Source: Acanthaster planci
Lineage: Eukaryota > Echinodermata > Asteroidea > Valvatida > Acanthasteridae
Assembly: GCF_001949145.1 (NCBI RefSeq)
Contig: NW_019091440.1
Span: 232,643 to 296,642, forward strand
DNA length: 64,000 nt
Direction: 5' to 3'
The notes under the pieces: model-generated
Told to the model about the DNA's origin: nothing
What the model saw: the letters and a program-made list of their open reading frames with translations, nothing else
Databases searched by the model: none
Shown here: piece after piece, positions 59,701 to 64,000 of the stretch
How the letters are laid out: each line of letters opens with the position of its first letter
Position numbering within the stretch: position 1 is the first letter of the stretch
Translations under genes and position numbers: made by a program

Positions 59701-61279
59701 ACCGCCTCACCATAATGACAGGAATTGCCGGGGGGATTTCGAACGATTGAGGCAGTAGGCACACCTCCAAGTAACATTTTCAAGAAATTTTGGAGGATTG
59801 AGGGAGAATCCAATTTTTTCACCCCCGAAATTGGAGGATTTGGGGGATTGAGGAGGGTCCCTAGCAAAAAAGGCCTGGGGGTTAAGTTAGGGTTAAAGCA
59901 AGCGTGCAACCTTGTCTCAGAAATGTTTCCAAAGAGGAAATTTGGGGCTCAGAATCTGAGCATGAAAACAGGCAAACCGAACAATGTCAAGGTTGCTTGT
60001 ATAAATAAGTGCACTAACAACTGATTTAAATGTAATTCCTAAAAAGATTTCAAACAGTTTTTGTACACTGAAAGAGACTTTAAACATTCACAAAAAATTG
60101 ATTGTGAGAAAAAAAAGAAAACAAGCTATCTTTCATAATCTCTTTAAATCTAACCCTCCTGAATCCTTTACAATCCACAAAGAAGTATTGTAGGAATCTG
60201 AAGGATTAAGGGAGAGACCAGCCCCTCTTACTCAAAACGTGGCCTGATAACTAGTATTAGGCATCCTTACTTTTTGGAACCCCCTTACAGGTGCTATATT
60301 TTTTGCTTTACTCAACATGTGCAAGTTTTTTAACATCTTAAAATACATGTACATGTAAATACAAGGTGTAAATCAGTCCGAATTCTTATTTGCTGCCACT
60401 GCAAGTTAAAAGAGTCTCATTTTAGGCACTGAGGAGTCAAATTAGGGGCGAACACTGCTAGAATACTTTCAATTCAGTCAGACTTTCATATACATGTACA
60501 GACATCACTTAGGCCATGAGAACACACTTACATGTACATTGTAAGCCAAAAGGAACACAGTTTCAATGTGATCAAAGCTACCGGACAGGCGGTGCTCAGG
60601 AATCAGTCGTCAGCCCGCGTGTGCCGACAAGGCATGCTTTTCTGAATGGTCCGCCAGGCGGACGTGCCATGATGTCATCTCAAGGACATTACTGTCCAGT
60701 TCAAATAAGGATTTGAACAAGATGGTGACTTTGAGCTTGACGGCAAGAGCAAATTTCCAATTTGAAGGGGAAATTATTCTTTTCTGTCCAAATGTGAATA
60801 AACCTCATTAAGTGAGAATCTCCAATTAGGTGTATGTAATCCATACACCTAACTGGGATTTCAGAAGGTATTTTCGCTGAGTCCCCACTTTTTGAATGGA
60901 CCACTGTGGGGCCTAGGATACGGAGGGAGTCCAGTAGACTGGCCCCCAGTCTGGGGCTAGTAAGCTAGTAGTACTTTCATCATGTTCATACATAGCAGAA
61001 GCCATGAGAATGCAATGTAGGCCAAATGATATTACAGCACATATTTATTCTTGGGCTAGGCGCTAGGCCCTAGCCATGCAGCACTGCAGCAGAGAGCAGG
61101 CAGCTGGTACAGTGGTAGGAGTAGGCCTAGTACTAGGGCTAGTAGTAATGCACACAATGATACATCATGGCCTACATCATATACCGAGTGAGACCGGTAC
61201 TTACCGAAGTTCTAGCCTTCTCGCCCAGCAACTTGAGCCTCTCAATGGCCGGGACTAGCTCAAATGCCTTGACACTCAT
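23372..61279 (-). CDS. TGFBRAP1: TGFBRAP1 (CORVET subunit, Vps3 homologue), complete, 21 coding exons
   Basis: Joined exons give 863 residues that align end to end with vertebrate TGFBRAP1 (about 860 residues as I recall it). Order of parts: N-terminal CNH domain (about residues 25-300, with the signature LLAGPSALGMF in exon 9), a central Vps39-type and clathrin-repeat helical region (about 320-750), and a C-terminal zinc-binding segment with C815-x2-C818, H837 and C840 around the conserved ARYPNG-like motif VRYPNG. The family is known as the CORVET-specific subunit that binds RAB5 and tethers early endosomes; the human protein also associates with TGF-beta receptors and SMAD4. VPS39 is excluded by the closer match of the exon 8-9 and exon 21 segments. 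The start is the ATG at 61279, with an in-frame TAG five codons upstream (61294-61292); the stop is the TAG at 23374-23372. All 20 introns have GT/AG borders and consistent phases. The gene is split more finely than I recall for vertebrates, and intron 17 alone is 16.2 kb. Confidence 0.96.
23717..24074. other. TGFBRAP1 intron 20
   Basis: 358 bp, GT/AG. Nothing else seen in it. Confidence 0.85.
24075..24147 (-). CDS. TGFBRAP1: TGFBRAP1 coding exon 20 (residues 725-749)
   Basis: A 73-bp exon encoding KKDSLIAPAIALLNSEDAD and FDASK. It aligns with the human LLNRHATEFDAAQ segment and splices in frame to exon 21. Acceptor ccaacag, donor gtaagg. Confidence 0.92.
24559..25022. mobile_element. TTAA-ended (piggyBac-like) MITE, interrupted by gap
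   Basis: The left edge is TTAACCACTTCGTGCCGGGG and the right edge is GGTAGTGGTTAA. Both ends have the TTAA duplication typical of piggyBac-type insertion. The left edge resembles that of the element at 51168-51502. Confidence 0.65.
24703..24950. other. Assembly gap
   Basis: 248 unresolved bases inside a repeat element within intron 19. No TGFBRAP1 coding sequence is missing because exons 19 and 20 join in frame. Confidence 0.99.
25275..25435 (-). CDS. TGFBRAP1: TGFBRAP1 coding exon 19 (residues 672-725)
   Basis: Encodes LEEHDKALRILVYKLRDYG then AAERYCHINSKGRDR and LFQILLGVYLDPLE, matching the clathrin-repeat segment EHEKALHILVHELQDFAAAEDYC. The exon is 161 bp and ends in a split Gly codon. 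Donor gtgagt. Confidence 0.95.
26619..26676. mobile_element. Short TTAACCCTAACCC element, near-perfect hairpin
   Basis: 58 bp reading TTAACCCTAACCCTCCTCAA at one end and GGAGTGTTAGGGTTAA at the other, with a tiny centre (CCTTCACCTGTTGGAGG). Its ends match the larger element at 59497-59896. TTAA lies at both edges. Confidence 0.75.
26933..27081. repeat. Two-copy tandem duplication, period about 73 bp
   Basis: ACAATAACAAAATAACTACC to CTGTCTTGCCCATGAACAC recurs immediately with few changes (CCTCACATGGAGAGAAGC in both). It is a recent local duplication. Confidence 0.85.
27640..27860 (+). mobile_element. tRNA-related SINE-like repeat, copy 1
   Basis: GGTCCGGGTTCAATTCCCAG resembles a pol III box B (GGTTCRANTCC). 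It is followed by CGCATGTGGATTGGGTTTTC and CAGTCCCTACCTGATTCCGT, which recur inverted at 57340-57460. The end runs into a short A tract near 27857. Confidence 0.6.
27983..28189 (-). CDS. TGFBRAP1: TGFBRAP1 coding exon 18 (residues 603-671)
   Basis: A 207-bp exon encoding KEKYHTHLAVLYLDDVL through LYRVQLILGKV and AETAILYGK. EEYHTHLAVLYLEEVL is the human equivalent. Phase 0. Donor gtcagc is off consensus but supported by homology. Confidence 0.95.
30005..30270. mobile_element. Inverted-repeat element with GCGCAGATCCAGGGGG ends
   Basis: GCGCAGATCCAGGGGGC at the left roughly matches the inverse of CTGGATCCGCCCCTGC at the right. The C- and G-rich inner arms (CCCCCTCCCCC) are also mirrored. The matches are imperfect and edges uncertain. 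Confidence 0.45.
31966..32610. repeat. CAATTGG-rich minisatellite
   Basis: More than twenty CAATTGG, GAATTGG or CAACTGG words. Between 32090 and 32340 they form about four diverged units of roughly 65-73 bp (TTTCAAATGGGAATCAAATGG and relatives, ending TTTTCCTCAATCAATTGG). The open frames here are by-products of the repeat. Confidence 0.85.
33609..33798. repeat. Minisatellite, 10-12 bp unit (ACAAGACCAGAC)
   Basis: About sixteen variants of ACAAGACCAGAC / CAAGACCAGTCA over 190 bp. A shorter relative (ACAAGACCATCAC) lies at 37690-37750. The unit gives an open minus frame of repeated SGLVTGLV, not a gene. Confidence 0.9.
33922..33960. repeat. Perfect 14-bp stem hairpin
   Basis: CCTTGTGTGGACAT, an 11-nt loop, then ATGTCCACACAAGG. 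The left arm is related to the CCTTGTGGGGACATG unit of the array at 40818-41130. Pairing does not extend far beyond the 14 bp. Confidence 0.85.
36900..37222. repeat. 49-bp tandem array inside a TTAACCCGAACC-ended element remnant
   Basis: Units start at 36988, 37037, 37085, 37134 and 37183 (last one partial), each GCCTCAATCCTCCAAAATCC then CTGTGGAGGGGTGCCCAC. Because three units equal 147 bp, frames stay open, giving false ORFs. The left flank TTAACCCGAACC and the word CCTCAATCCTCCAAAATCC tie it to the element at 59497-59896. Confidence 0.85.
40818..41130. repeat. Diverged tandem array, about 115-bp unit, three copies
   Basis: Recurring words: TTGTGTGGACAGGTATGTTA, TTCCTTGTGGGGACATG, GTAGTGGAGGCCTTGTG and GTGGGGACCTTGTGTGG. 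Copies are about 75-85 percent alike by eye. Confidence 0.65.
43608..43850. repeat. 120-bp tandem duplication with TACTTGTACTCA words
   Basis: GGTTCTGGTGCTTGTACTCA (43609) and GGTTTTGGTGCTTGTACTCA (43729) start two near-identical copies, both running through CTCACAGGAAAAGCTTCCCA. It lies directly beside the Tc1-like MITE. Confidence 0.88.
43872..44288. mobile_element. Tc1/mariner-like MITE (ACAGTCATTTGCAAA ends), copy 1
   Basis: TA-CAGTCATTTGCAAAGGTTTA at the left is inverted as TTAAACTTTTGCAAATGACTG-TA at the right; 417 bp. The TA target and CAGT-type ends fit Tc1/mariner. There is no transposase frame. It shares its whole length with the copies at 49339 and 55505. Confidence 0.9.
44359..44493 (-). 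CDS. TGFBRAP1: TGFBRAP1 coding exon 17 (residues 558-602)
   Basis: Encodes IFTDRSETEPLTERMRPDTV then IDYLHAYPKAVTRYLEHLV and FTKRLE. YPKAxxxYLEHLV is strongly conserved in the family. The exon is 135 bp, phase 0, followed by the 16.2-kb intron. Confidence 0.96.
44494..45115. other. TGFBRAP1 intron 16
   Basis: 622 bp; an open plus frame at 44590-45006 has no recognisable homology. Nothing else supported. Confidence 0.7.
45116..45188 (-). CDS. TGFBRAP1: TGFBRAP1 coding exon 16 (residues 533-557)
   Basis: A 73-bp exon encoding LSDHELVWRYVDWALQKDPE and LGVK, matching human LDEELVWAYADWVLQK. Acceptor ttccttag; donor gtataa is weak but frame and homology fix it. Confidence 0.93.
45189..45585. other. 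TGFBRAP1 intron 15
   Basis: 397 bp, GT/AG borders, no other feature seen. Confidence 0.8.
45586..45654 (-). CDS. TGFBRAP1: TGFBRAP1 coding exon 15 (residues 510-533)
   Basis: A 69-bp exon encoding LCDGEIKDESFPGLEFVVD and FLS, with split Arg codons at both ends. It aligns with human NGDVQD...IVDFL. Acceptor gttcag, donor gtaaaa. Confidence 0.9.
45655..46163. repeat. TGFBRAP1 intron 14 with repeated splice-donor region
   Basis: The exon 14 end and donor (46145-46174, plus-strand CCCCTCCTACCTTGCCCATA) recur at 46051-46080 (GCTCCTCCCACTTTGCCCAT), 45881-45908 (ATCCTCCCACTCTGCCCATA) and 45791-45822 (GCCCCTCCTACCTCGTCCAA). The second and third copies keep GG-GTGG-like donors less well than the copy at 45791, which keeps GAGGTAGGAGG. 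Confidence 0.75.
46164..46357 (-). CDS. TGFBRAP1: TGFBRAP1 coding exon 14 (residues 446-510)
   Basis: Starts EVDTALLKLYAERDPEKL and ends LDNEKALNIWA plus two bases of a split Arg codon. DTALLKLYAE is a hallmark of the Vps39-1 region. Donor gtagga. Diverged copies of its last bases and donor recur in the following intron; read-through would hit a TAG at once. Confidence 0.95.
46358..48029. other. TGFBRAP1 intron 13
   Basis: 1.67 kb; the first part is the AGGGCTGTG-ended element (46406-46855). The remainder shows no gene or repeat I can name. Confidence 0.75.
46406..46855. mobile_element. MITE with AGGGCTGTG ends, AT-rich palindromic interior
   Basis: TAGGGCTGTG at the left is inverted as CACAGCCCTA at the right, 450 bp. 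Subterminal blocks are rich in GAATATTC and CGAATATTTG palindromes. Superfamily is uncertain: the CAGGG-like end suggests hAT, the TA edges suggest Tc1. Confidence 0.7.
48030..48221 (-). CDS. TGFBRAP1: TGFBRAP1 coding exon 13 (residues 382-445)
   Basis: A 192-bp exon encoding LISIFPNLLPSTSNFNRSS through FLAGYLDGIRGGELSFGYRE. The family LISLYPxLLPTSSxF motif opens it. Phase 0 at both ends. Donor gtgggt. Confidence 0.95.
48222..48919. other. TGFBRAP1 intron 12 with a 153-bp duplication
   Basis: Two diverged direct copies, about 48511-48660 and 48664-48810. They share CCTATCATTTTGG (48550, 48703), AACAAAATGGC / AACAAGATGGC, TGTCACAACTCTGT and AAATCAA-TGGCTGCAG-type words. Confidence 0.72.
48920..49024 (-). 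CDS. TGFBRAP1: TGFBRAP1 coding exon 12 (residues 347-381)
   Basis: Encodes LYQRVQQQAGFIELARFHY then DGAAQLFKEGQLDVRE. It matches the family QQAGFIxxAxxxF and LFxxGQLDVRE motifs. The exon is 105 bp, phase 0. Donor gtgcgt. Confidence 0.95.
49025..50379. other. TGFBRAP1 intron 11
   Basis: 1.36 kb, one third of it the Tc1-like MITE copy 2 (49339-49775). No other feature supported. Confidence 0.8.
49339..49775. mobile_element. Tc1/mariner-like MITE, copy 2
   Basis: Same ends and interior as the copies at 43872 and 55505 (for example CATACAAGACCTGCCTTGGC and TCATTCAAATGGG). The right TA has mutated to TG. It lies in TGFBRAP1 intron 11, in the same orientation as the others. Confidence 0.9.
50380..50475 (-). 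CDS. TGFBRAP1: TGFBRAP1 coding exon 11 (residues 315-346)
   Basis: Encodes IQALLSDQRVEEALTLAKN then SKKLGLPKERFHK, the first helical pair after the CNH domain. The exon is 96 bp, phase 0. Donor gtaggt. Confidence 0.94.
50476..50911. repeat. TGFBRAP1 intron 10 with GAACCAGTCA repeats
   Basis: GAACCAGTCA starts diverged units at 50616, 50656, 50715 and 50778, each followed by AGA-AATGCAGGA-type and CTTTAGTTGGT-type words. The array runs about 50612-50820 and fills half the intron. Confidence 0.78.
50912..51044 (-). CDS. TGFBRAP1: TGFBRAP1 coding exon 10 (residues 270-314)
   Basis: Encodes VLDQQQKQTIPFQSGKIVG through VYALVPIPVEKQ, closing the CNH propeller. The LVPxPxEKQ segment is shared with human. 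The exon is 133 bp. Donor gtaaga. Confidence 0.95.
51045..51580. other. TGFBRAP1 intron 9
   Basis: 536 bp, mostly the TTAACCCCTTCGTGC element (51168-51502). Confidence 0.8.
51168..51502. mobile_element. TTAA-ended (piggyBac-like) MITE, TTAACCCCTTCGTGC end
   Basis: TTAACCCCTTCGTGCGGGG at the left and GGTCAAGGGGTTA at the right, where the final A of TTAA is lost. The interior is unusually GC-rich for an intron and has open frames on both strands but no known domain. Confidence 0.65.
51581..51741 (-). CDS. TGFBRAP1: TGFBRAP1 coding exon 9 (residues 217-270)
   Basis: Encodes the most conserved CNH block, EEFLLAGPSALGMFVTSAG, then ISQRPPLKWSENVRG and FPYVVAMDDEFLTVH. The exon is 161 bp and ends with two bases of a split Ser codon. 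Donor gttggt is slightly off consensus. Confidence 0.96.
51742..52507. other. TGFBRAP1 intron 8
   Basis: 766 bp. An open plus frame (51995-52405) has no recognised homology. No repeat seen. Confidence 0.7.
52508..52642 (-). CDS. TGFBRAP1: TGFBRAP1 coding exon 8 (residues 172-216)
   Basis: Encodes STDGYCICIAMTAQYVMVN then YSTGEMTDLFPYDAD and PVVKRVGK. The NYSTG and DLFPY motifs are diagnostic for TGFBRAP1 rather than VPS39. The exon is 135 bp. Donor gtgggt. Confidence 0.95.
52643..53593. other. TGFBRAP1 intron 7
   Basis: 951 bp containing the reversed MITE family 1 copy (52700-52850). No exon seen in the rest. Confidence 0.75.
52700..52850 (-). mobile_element. MITE family 1, copy 3, diverged, reverse orientation
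   Basis: Read on the minus strand it starts TAGAATACCAAAAGTGTGAC and keeps GAACCAGGAAGTGCAGTGCA and the GCTAATGC-CACAC interior. The far terminal repeat is decayed. It sits in TGFBRAP1 intron 7. Confidence 0.7.
53594..53698 (-). CDS. TGFBRAP1: TGFBRAP1 coding exon 7 (residues 137-171)
   Basis: Encodes IAVTTRRRQVQVYTVTED followed by KVVFIKEITLNDIPVNL, a CNH propeller blade (human ISVKRRTIQMFLVYEDRV). The exon is 105 bp, phase 0 at both ends. Donor gtaaga. Confidence 0.93.
53699..54402. other. TGFBRAP1 intron 6
   Basis: 704 bp; ACAAGTCTGTCTCAAGTC-type short direct repeats near 53970-54015. Nothing else. Confidence 0.75.
54403..54459 (-). CDS. TGFBRAP1: TGFBRAP1 coding exon 6 (residues 118-136)
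   Basis: Encodes VSSFCVNSNPRSSNPFSLE over 57 bp, aligning with human AATFALNENPVSGDPFCVE. A second AG within the exon (before CAACCC) is a tempting acceptor but would break the frame. Donor gtatga. Confidence 0.85.
54460..54851. other. TGFBRAP1 intron 5
   Basis: 392 bp between the 30-bp and 57-bp exons. No feature seen. Confidence 0.75.
54852..54881 (-). CDS. TGFBRAP1: TGFBRAP1 coding exon 5, 30-bp microexon (residues 108-117)
   Basis: A ten-codon exon, PIMSGAKIKG, matching the human segment PVPSGARIKG. Acceptor tctccag and donor G|gtgagt are both strong, and both ends are phase 0. A gene finder could easily miss it. Confidence 0.88.
54882..56462. other. TGFBRAP1 intron 4
   Basis: 1.58 kb with the third Tc1-like MITE (55505-55933) and, at about 55130-55330, degenerate GTCACAAGTC-type direct repeats. 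No coding sequence. Confidence 0.75.
55505..55933. mobile_element. Tc1/mariner-like MITE, copy 3
   Basis: TA-CAGTCATTTGCAAAAGTTC to CTTTTGCAAGTGACTG-TA, 429 bp, in TGFBRAP1 intron 4. It is close to copy 1 (shared CTGATTGCTTAGACTGGCTT and CCATGCTGCCTTGCAGAC). Confidence 0.9.
56463..56561 (-). CDS. TGFBRAP1: TGFBRAP1 coding exon 4 (residues 75-107)
   Basis: Encodes KKPIQQLKAASALTRILVL then CDNVISLLNMFNLE, one of the best-conserved CNH stretches (human has KKPVNELRAASALNRLLVL). The exon is 99 bp and phase 0 at both ends. Acceptor ttgcag, donor gtgaga. Confidence 0.96.
56562..56998. other. TGFBRAP1 intron 3
   Basis: 437 bp, AT-rich, no feature seen. Confidence 0.8.
56999..57092 (-). CDS. TGFBRAP1: TGFBRAP1 coding exon 3 (residues 43-74)
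   Basis: Encodes FVIHFLVEEKTLPNGK through KYLAV in the CNH domain. The exon is 94 bp. Two overlapping GTG-type donors exist; I chose GTG|gtgagt, which keeps phase 0 into exon 4 and the best consensus. Confidence 0.88.
57093..58633. other. TGFBRAP1 intron 2
   Basis: 1.54 kb, holding the SINE-like repeat with mirrored heads (about 57171-57803). The rest is AT-rich with CACACAC and ACATGTA words. Confidence 0.75.
57171..57803 (-). mobile_element. SINE-like repeat copy 2 with mirrored tRNA-like heads
   Basis: On the minus strand, CCGCCACACCGGGTTTGATT then CCCAGCTCAGTCCGCATGTG resembles a tRNA-like head with box B. The body (GTCCCTACCTGATTCCGTGG) matches the copy at 27640-27860. A second head fragment, inverted, lies at 57759-57803 (GACCGGGAGACAGCTAAGGC), so the two arms (57457-57501 and 57759-57803) can pair. 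Confidence 0.6.
58634..58686 (-). CDS. TGFBRAP1: TGFBRAP1 coding exon 2 (residues 26-43)
   Basis: A 53-bp exon encoding IECIECCGKNLYIGTSD, the first strand of the CNH beta-propeller. It ends with two bases of a split Cys codon completed in exon 3. Acceptor ccacag, donor gtaagt. Confidence 0.94.
59497..59896. mobile_element. TTAACCCTAACCC-ended element, 400 bp
   Basis: TTAACCCTAACCCTCCTCAA at the left and AAGTTAGGGTTAA at the right, TTAA at both edges. The interior repeats CAATCCTCCAAAATCC and its complement TTTTGGAGGATTGAGG several times, so it is largely self-complementary. Confidence 0.75.
60831..60853. repeat. Small perfect hairpin
   Basis: TTAGGTGTATG and CATACACCTAA form a perfect stem around a tiny loop. 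Length and loop do not suggest a microRNA precursor. Confidence 0.7.
61205..61279 (-). CDS. TGFBRAP1: TGFBRAP1 coding exon 1 (residues 1-25)
   Basis: Encodes MSVKAFELVPAIERLKLLG and six more residues, matching the family N-terminus (human begins with a similar SIKAFTLV). A purine sits at -3 of the ATG. The donor is gtaag; the exon ends in phase 0. Confidence 0.93.
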
Positions 61280-61860
61280 CTTATCCACGTGCTAGTCTCC
61301 TTGACGTGCCAAATAAAGCCATGAATGGTCGACATTCAATTAATTGGGGGGGACAACCTCAAAACGGTTCTGCGGGGAGTTCACTTACTAAAAGGCGCCC
61401 TCACGCGTTAAACATTCGTTGAATATTTTTATCTCAGCCTCTGGCCGTACGAATCTACGGGAAGTGGCTGCAGCCGCTTGGCGCACGTGCATTTCAAGCC
61501 GCAGCCATGACTCGCGAACACGTACGTCCAGGCAAATCCGCATGATAGATTCGTTTCAAAAGGACATCACATTAAAAGACATGAAATCTTTGAACTGGGC
61601 TATTTATGCACTAAATTTCTAATGGCAAAATCTGCGTGCAATAATACGTATCTCGTCTAACTACGCATGCTCCAAGTTATACTGTCACGGTTATTTGCCT
61701 AATTTTTCCCCCGAGAAGTACATTTCCTGGGTCAAATTTGAAATACAGATTGTACGAATGTGCTGGTTATGATCTTCAAGAAAAGTAACGTGTCGAACTT
61801 TTAAGGTGTTACTGCCCCTTTTGGGCACGCCCACCCTATTACTGAATATTCATTATTTTA
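61280..61860 (-). promoter_or_regulatory. TGFBRAP1: TGFBRAP1 5' UTR and promoter-proximal region
   Basis: Lies directly upstream of the ATG. It has two CACGTG E-boxes (61286-61291, inside the presumed 5' UTR, and 61484-61489) and a locally CpG-richer patch (about 61440-61520). No TATA box was identified. CACGTG is the core of TFEB-family sites, which control many lysosome and endosome genes; the flanks do not match the full ten-base site, so this is only suggestive. Confidence 0.4.
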
Positions 61861-62400
61861 CACATAAAAGATGGCGCCGGTTGACCCTGCTGCCTCTTGA
61901 TCATGTTGATCTAAAAATACCTGCCCTACTCTTTGGAATGTCTCAAAATAGCTCCCAATCTGATACAGTCGTCGAGCACAGATGAAAGAACAATACAATC
62001 TGGATCTTGTGGGCCAACACTCCGAGCTATTTTGATGCTGGGTCGAAAACTTCAACTAATTTTGGAGTTAGGCTTGGGTTTGTTGACAAGGAAGGAAGGT
62101 TTCGTACATGTAGGCGTGCGTGGATCGTCGAAGATCATCCGATGGTTTGATCAACGGTGTCCAATCAGGACCGCTTCAAGAGTCTTGTCGACTGTCAATC
62201 ACCTTCCCCTGGCCCTACTCCACCGGCATGGAATTAATATGAATAGCACGGGGGTGGTTCATACAAGGTGCTGGTAAATAGACCTACTTGAATAAATTCC
62301 TTTTTTTTTTTTTTGCTTACTGCATTCACTTGACTCACTTCATCGGTCCGCTACATGTAGGGGCCTAGGCCTAGTTCAAGGGCCTTGGTAAGTGTAGATA
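61861..62400 (+). promoter_or_regulatory. Possible divergent promoter and first exon
   Basis: AAAAGATGGCGCCGG at 61866-61880 resembles the YY1 motif AAGATGGCGGC found just inside transcription starts. A strong donor-like TTGGTAAGTG lies near 62384-62393. Together they would allow a plus-strand transcript divergent from TGFBRAP1. The ATG within the motif opens only nine codons, so any such exon is probably untranslated. Confidence 0.25.
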
Positions 62401-64000
62401 AAGCATCAAGCTGGTTTAGTTATTCCGGGCAGAACCTTCGGTCAAGAAGATCGAGTTGCTAGCGGGAGGACGATCGATCGTTACTGCTTTTTATCATCGG
62501 CATCAAGACTATATTTTATTTTTTTTAAACAAATCAAATTGCATTTAGGGGTCTACCTGGAAGATCTGTAACCTGTAATTGTAAGTGTGCTCTACATCTT
62601 TGTCATATTCGTGTTCATTCAATTCATTGTAGACAGGTAGGCTAAGATATGCATGTACATGTACATGCAGGGACCTACATGTACATGTACATGTGTATAC
62701 ATGTGTACATGTACATGTACAATGCAGTTAGGCCTACGGATTAGGAGCTAGGAGGACGAGTCGCAGCTAGCTCCAGAAGTCCGCGATTTTTACCATGGAG
62801 GAAGTATTTTATGTATTATTCCACAATATAGAAAACTGTTGAATTCCTTGTCATTTATGTTTTTATGCTGACGTAATGAAACTTAATCAGTGGTAATGAG
62901 AGTGTGGGACGATAAAATCATGGCAAAAGAAATATCCTTCCTCCTTCGTACCGGTAATGGTATATACATTTAGCAAGTTGTAGTAACATGTAGCCTAATG
63001 TTATTTTTTAATGTGCGAAAGTGATTTGTTGTGAAAAAATTGATATTGCTTTCTTTTCAAATTTTCCATTTCCAAATACTATGCCTTCATTTATTTGTGT
63101 GCCCGTACCATTTTGCCCTCAAGTACAGCATTTGTACTGTGATTTTACTTGTTTAACTTTGATGATATTTGACTTGGTCCTGAATTGCTGGTCCTGAATT
63201 GTTGGTGCCTTGGAGGCTATTGATCCTGTCCTAGTTAAACAAAGCTCTTACCCTCCAGATCTGGATGAAACCTCTATTCACATAGGTTATCATTACCGTA
63301 TCTTACTGGTCACTGACTGCTGCTGAATTGTATTAACGGTCAGCAGTGTGGGGAACGGGATTAGGACAAAACCCTAGCAGTTCTGCATAAAATTTGGCTT
63401 GCAGTACTCAGTACTACAAAATACTAAGCAGTAGTCTGAGCCTGAAGGACCTAGCCCTACAAATTACTACTTCTAGCTAGGTTACTTCCATTGTTGCTCG
63501 TACAGAGAAAGCCATGCGTTCATAGTGCCACAGCACTGTATGATACATTGTCTTATCTATTGTATTTTATGGCTACAGAGAACAATAAAGTAATGTCCTC
63601 TTACAAGCGGCAGAGCTGAATACTACATTTTACTACTAAGAAGTACTTTGTAGTATTCAGGGCTGTCAGGGTTAAGGAAACTTTCAGATGTCATTTCTCC
63701 TTATCTTTGAGTAAAACATTCCTCCAGGGGTATGAATCTACCAAAAAGAAAAGAAAAGAATCTATAGAAAGTTTTAAAAAATAGGAATACACAGTAGGTT
63801 GAAAAATCAAGAAAAAAAAAAACTTTGAATCAAAGAGCTACGTGTAAAGCAACATTTCCGTGACAAAATGAAATATGAAACTTTATACATGTAGATTGCC
63901 AATGGTCATGGGGATTATGGCACAATGCCATAACTATAGAATTAGGAAGCCGTGCTGGTCATTGGTTGAAAACAACCGTGCTGGTCGGGAGTGTTCGTTT
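62401..64000. other. Upstream flank, no gene supported
   Basis: Contains the ACATGT array (62651-62721), a perfect 12-bp stem at 63616-63662 (CTGAATACTACA / TGTAGTATTCAG) and scattered AATAAA words. No exon recognised. Confidence 0.5.
62651..62721. repeat. ACATGT (self-complementary) microsatellite
   Basis: Runs of GTACATGTACATGTACATG interrupted by short unique bases. The six-base unit TACATG/CATGTA is palindromic, and shorter tracts are scattered through the whole window (for example 10060, 20450, 39770, 59160). Confidence 0.92.

Larger units (their letters stand above)
58687..61204. other. TGFBRAP1 intron 1
   Basis: 2.5 kb containing the TTAA-ended element (59497-59896), a related fragment (about 60150-60215) and a small hairpin (60831-60853). 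No exon seen. Confidence 0.75.

Noticed and set aside
60829-60856. Hairpin considered as a microRNA precursor.
   Set aside because: The stem is about 11 bp with almost no loop, far too short for a precursor.
61858-62277. Frames on both strands upstream of TGFBRAP1 (about 65 codons minus, 114 codons plus).
   Set aside because: The minus frame begins after a TAG and has no ATG start; the plus frame has no recognised domain. A non-coding promoter or first exon is more likely.
1-64000. Bacterial-type systems, CRISPR arrays, phage or viral genes.
   Set aside because: The direct repeats seen are minisatellites without regular unique spacers. No bacterial-type operon, and no viral polymerase, capsid or integrase motif, was recognised; gene structure is eukaryotic throughout.

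Overview
This is nuclear DNA from an animal, part of a draft assembly: there is one run of unresolved bases at 24703-24950. Genes are split into many short exons with GT/AG introns, introns are packed with short non-autonomous transposons, and the background is peppered with TACATGTA and ACCGGTA words. The best recognised protein is clearly closest to metazoan TGFBRAP1. I read the host as a marine invertebrate, most likely an invertebrate deuterostome (amphioxus-like or echinoderm-like). That placement is an inference from base texture, not proof.

Layout. (1) On the + strand, 2745-8846 holds the last four recognisable coding exons of a proline/glutamate-rich protein. Its 5' part lies upstream of the window or was not found. 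(2) 8847 to about 22400 has no gene I can support; it holds several inverted-repeat elements. (3) On the - strand, 61279 down to 23372 holds one complete gene of 21 coding exons, TGFBRAP1. The joined product is 863 residues, close to the roughly 860 of vertebrate proteins, and every junction has GT/AG signals with matching phase. (4) 61280-64000 is the TGFBRAP1 upstream flank. It has two CACGTG boxes and a possible divergent promoter, then non-coding sequence rich in ACATGT repeats.

The two genes converge tail to tail with about 14.5 kb between them. TGFBRAP1 is the metazoan counterpart of yeast Vps3 and belongs to the CORVET tethering complex on early endosomes. The P/E-rich gene is not recognised, and nothing in the sequence links the two functionally.

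The most notable material is structural. Intron 14 of TGFBRAP1 carries three diverged copies of the exon 14 splice-donor region. Several inverted-repeat transposon families have copies scattered through the introns: a TA-flanked Tc1/mariner-like family with three copies of 417-437 bp, and TTAA-ended families, one with telomere-like TTAACCCTAACCC ends. There are also many minisatellites, including a CAATTGG-rich array and a 49-bp array. I found no bacterial-type system, CRISPR array, rRNA or convincing tRNA gene.
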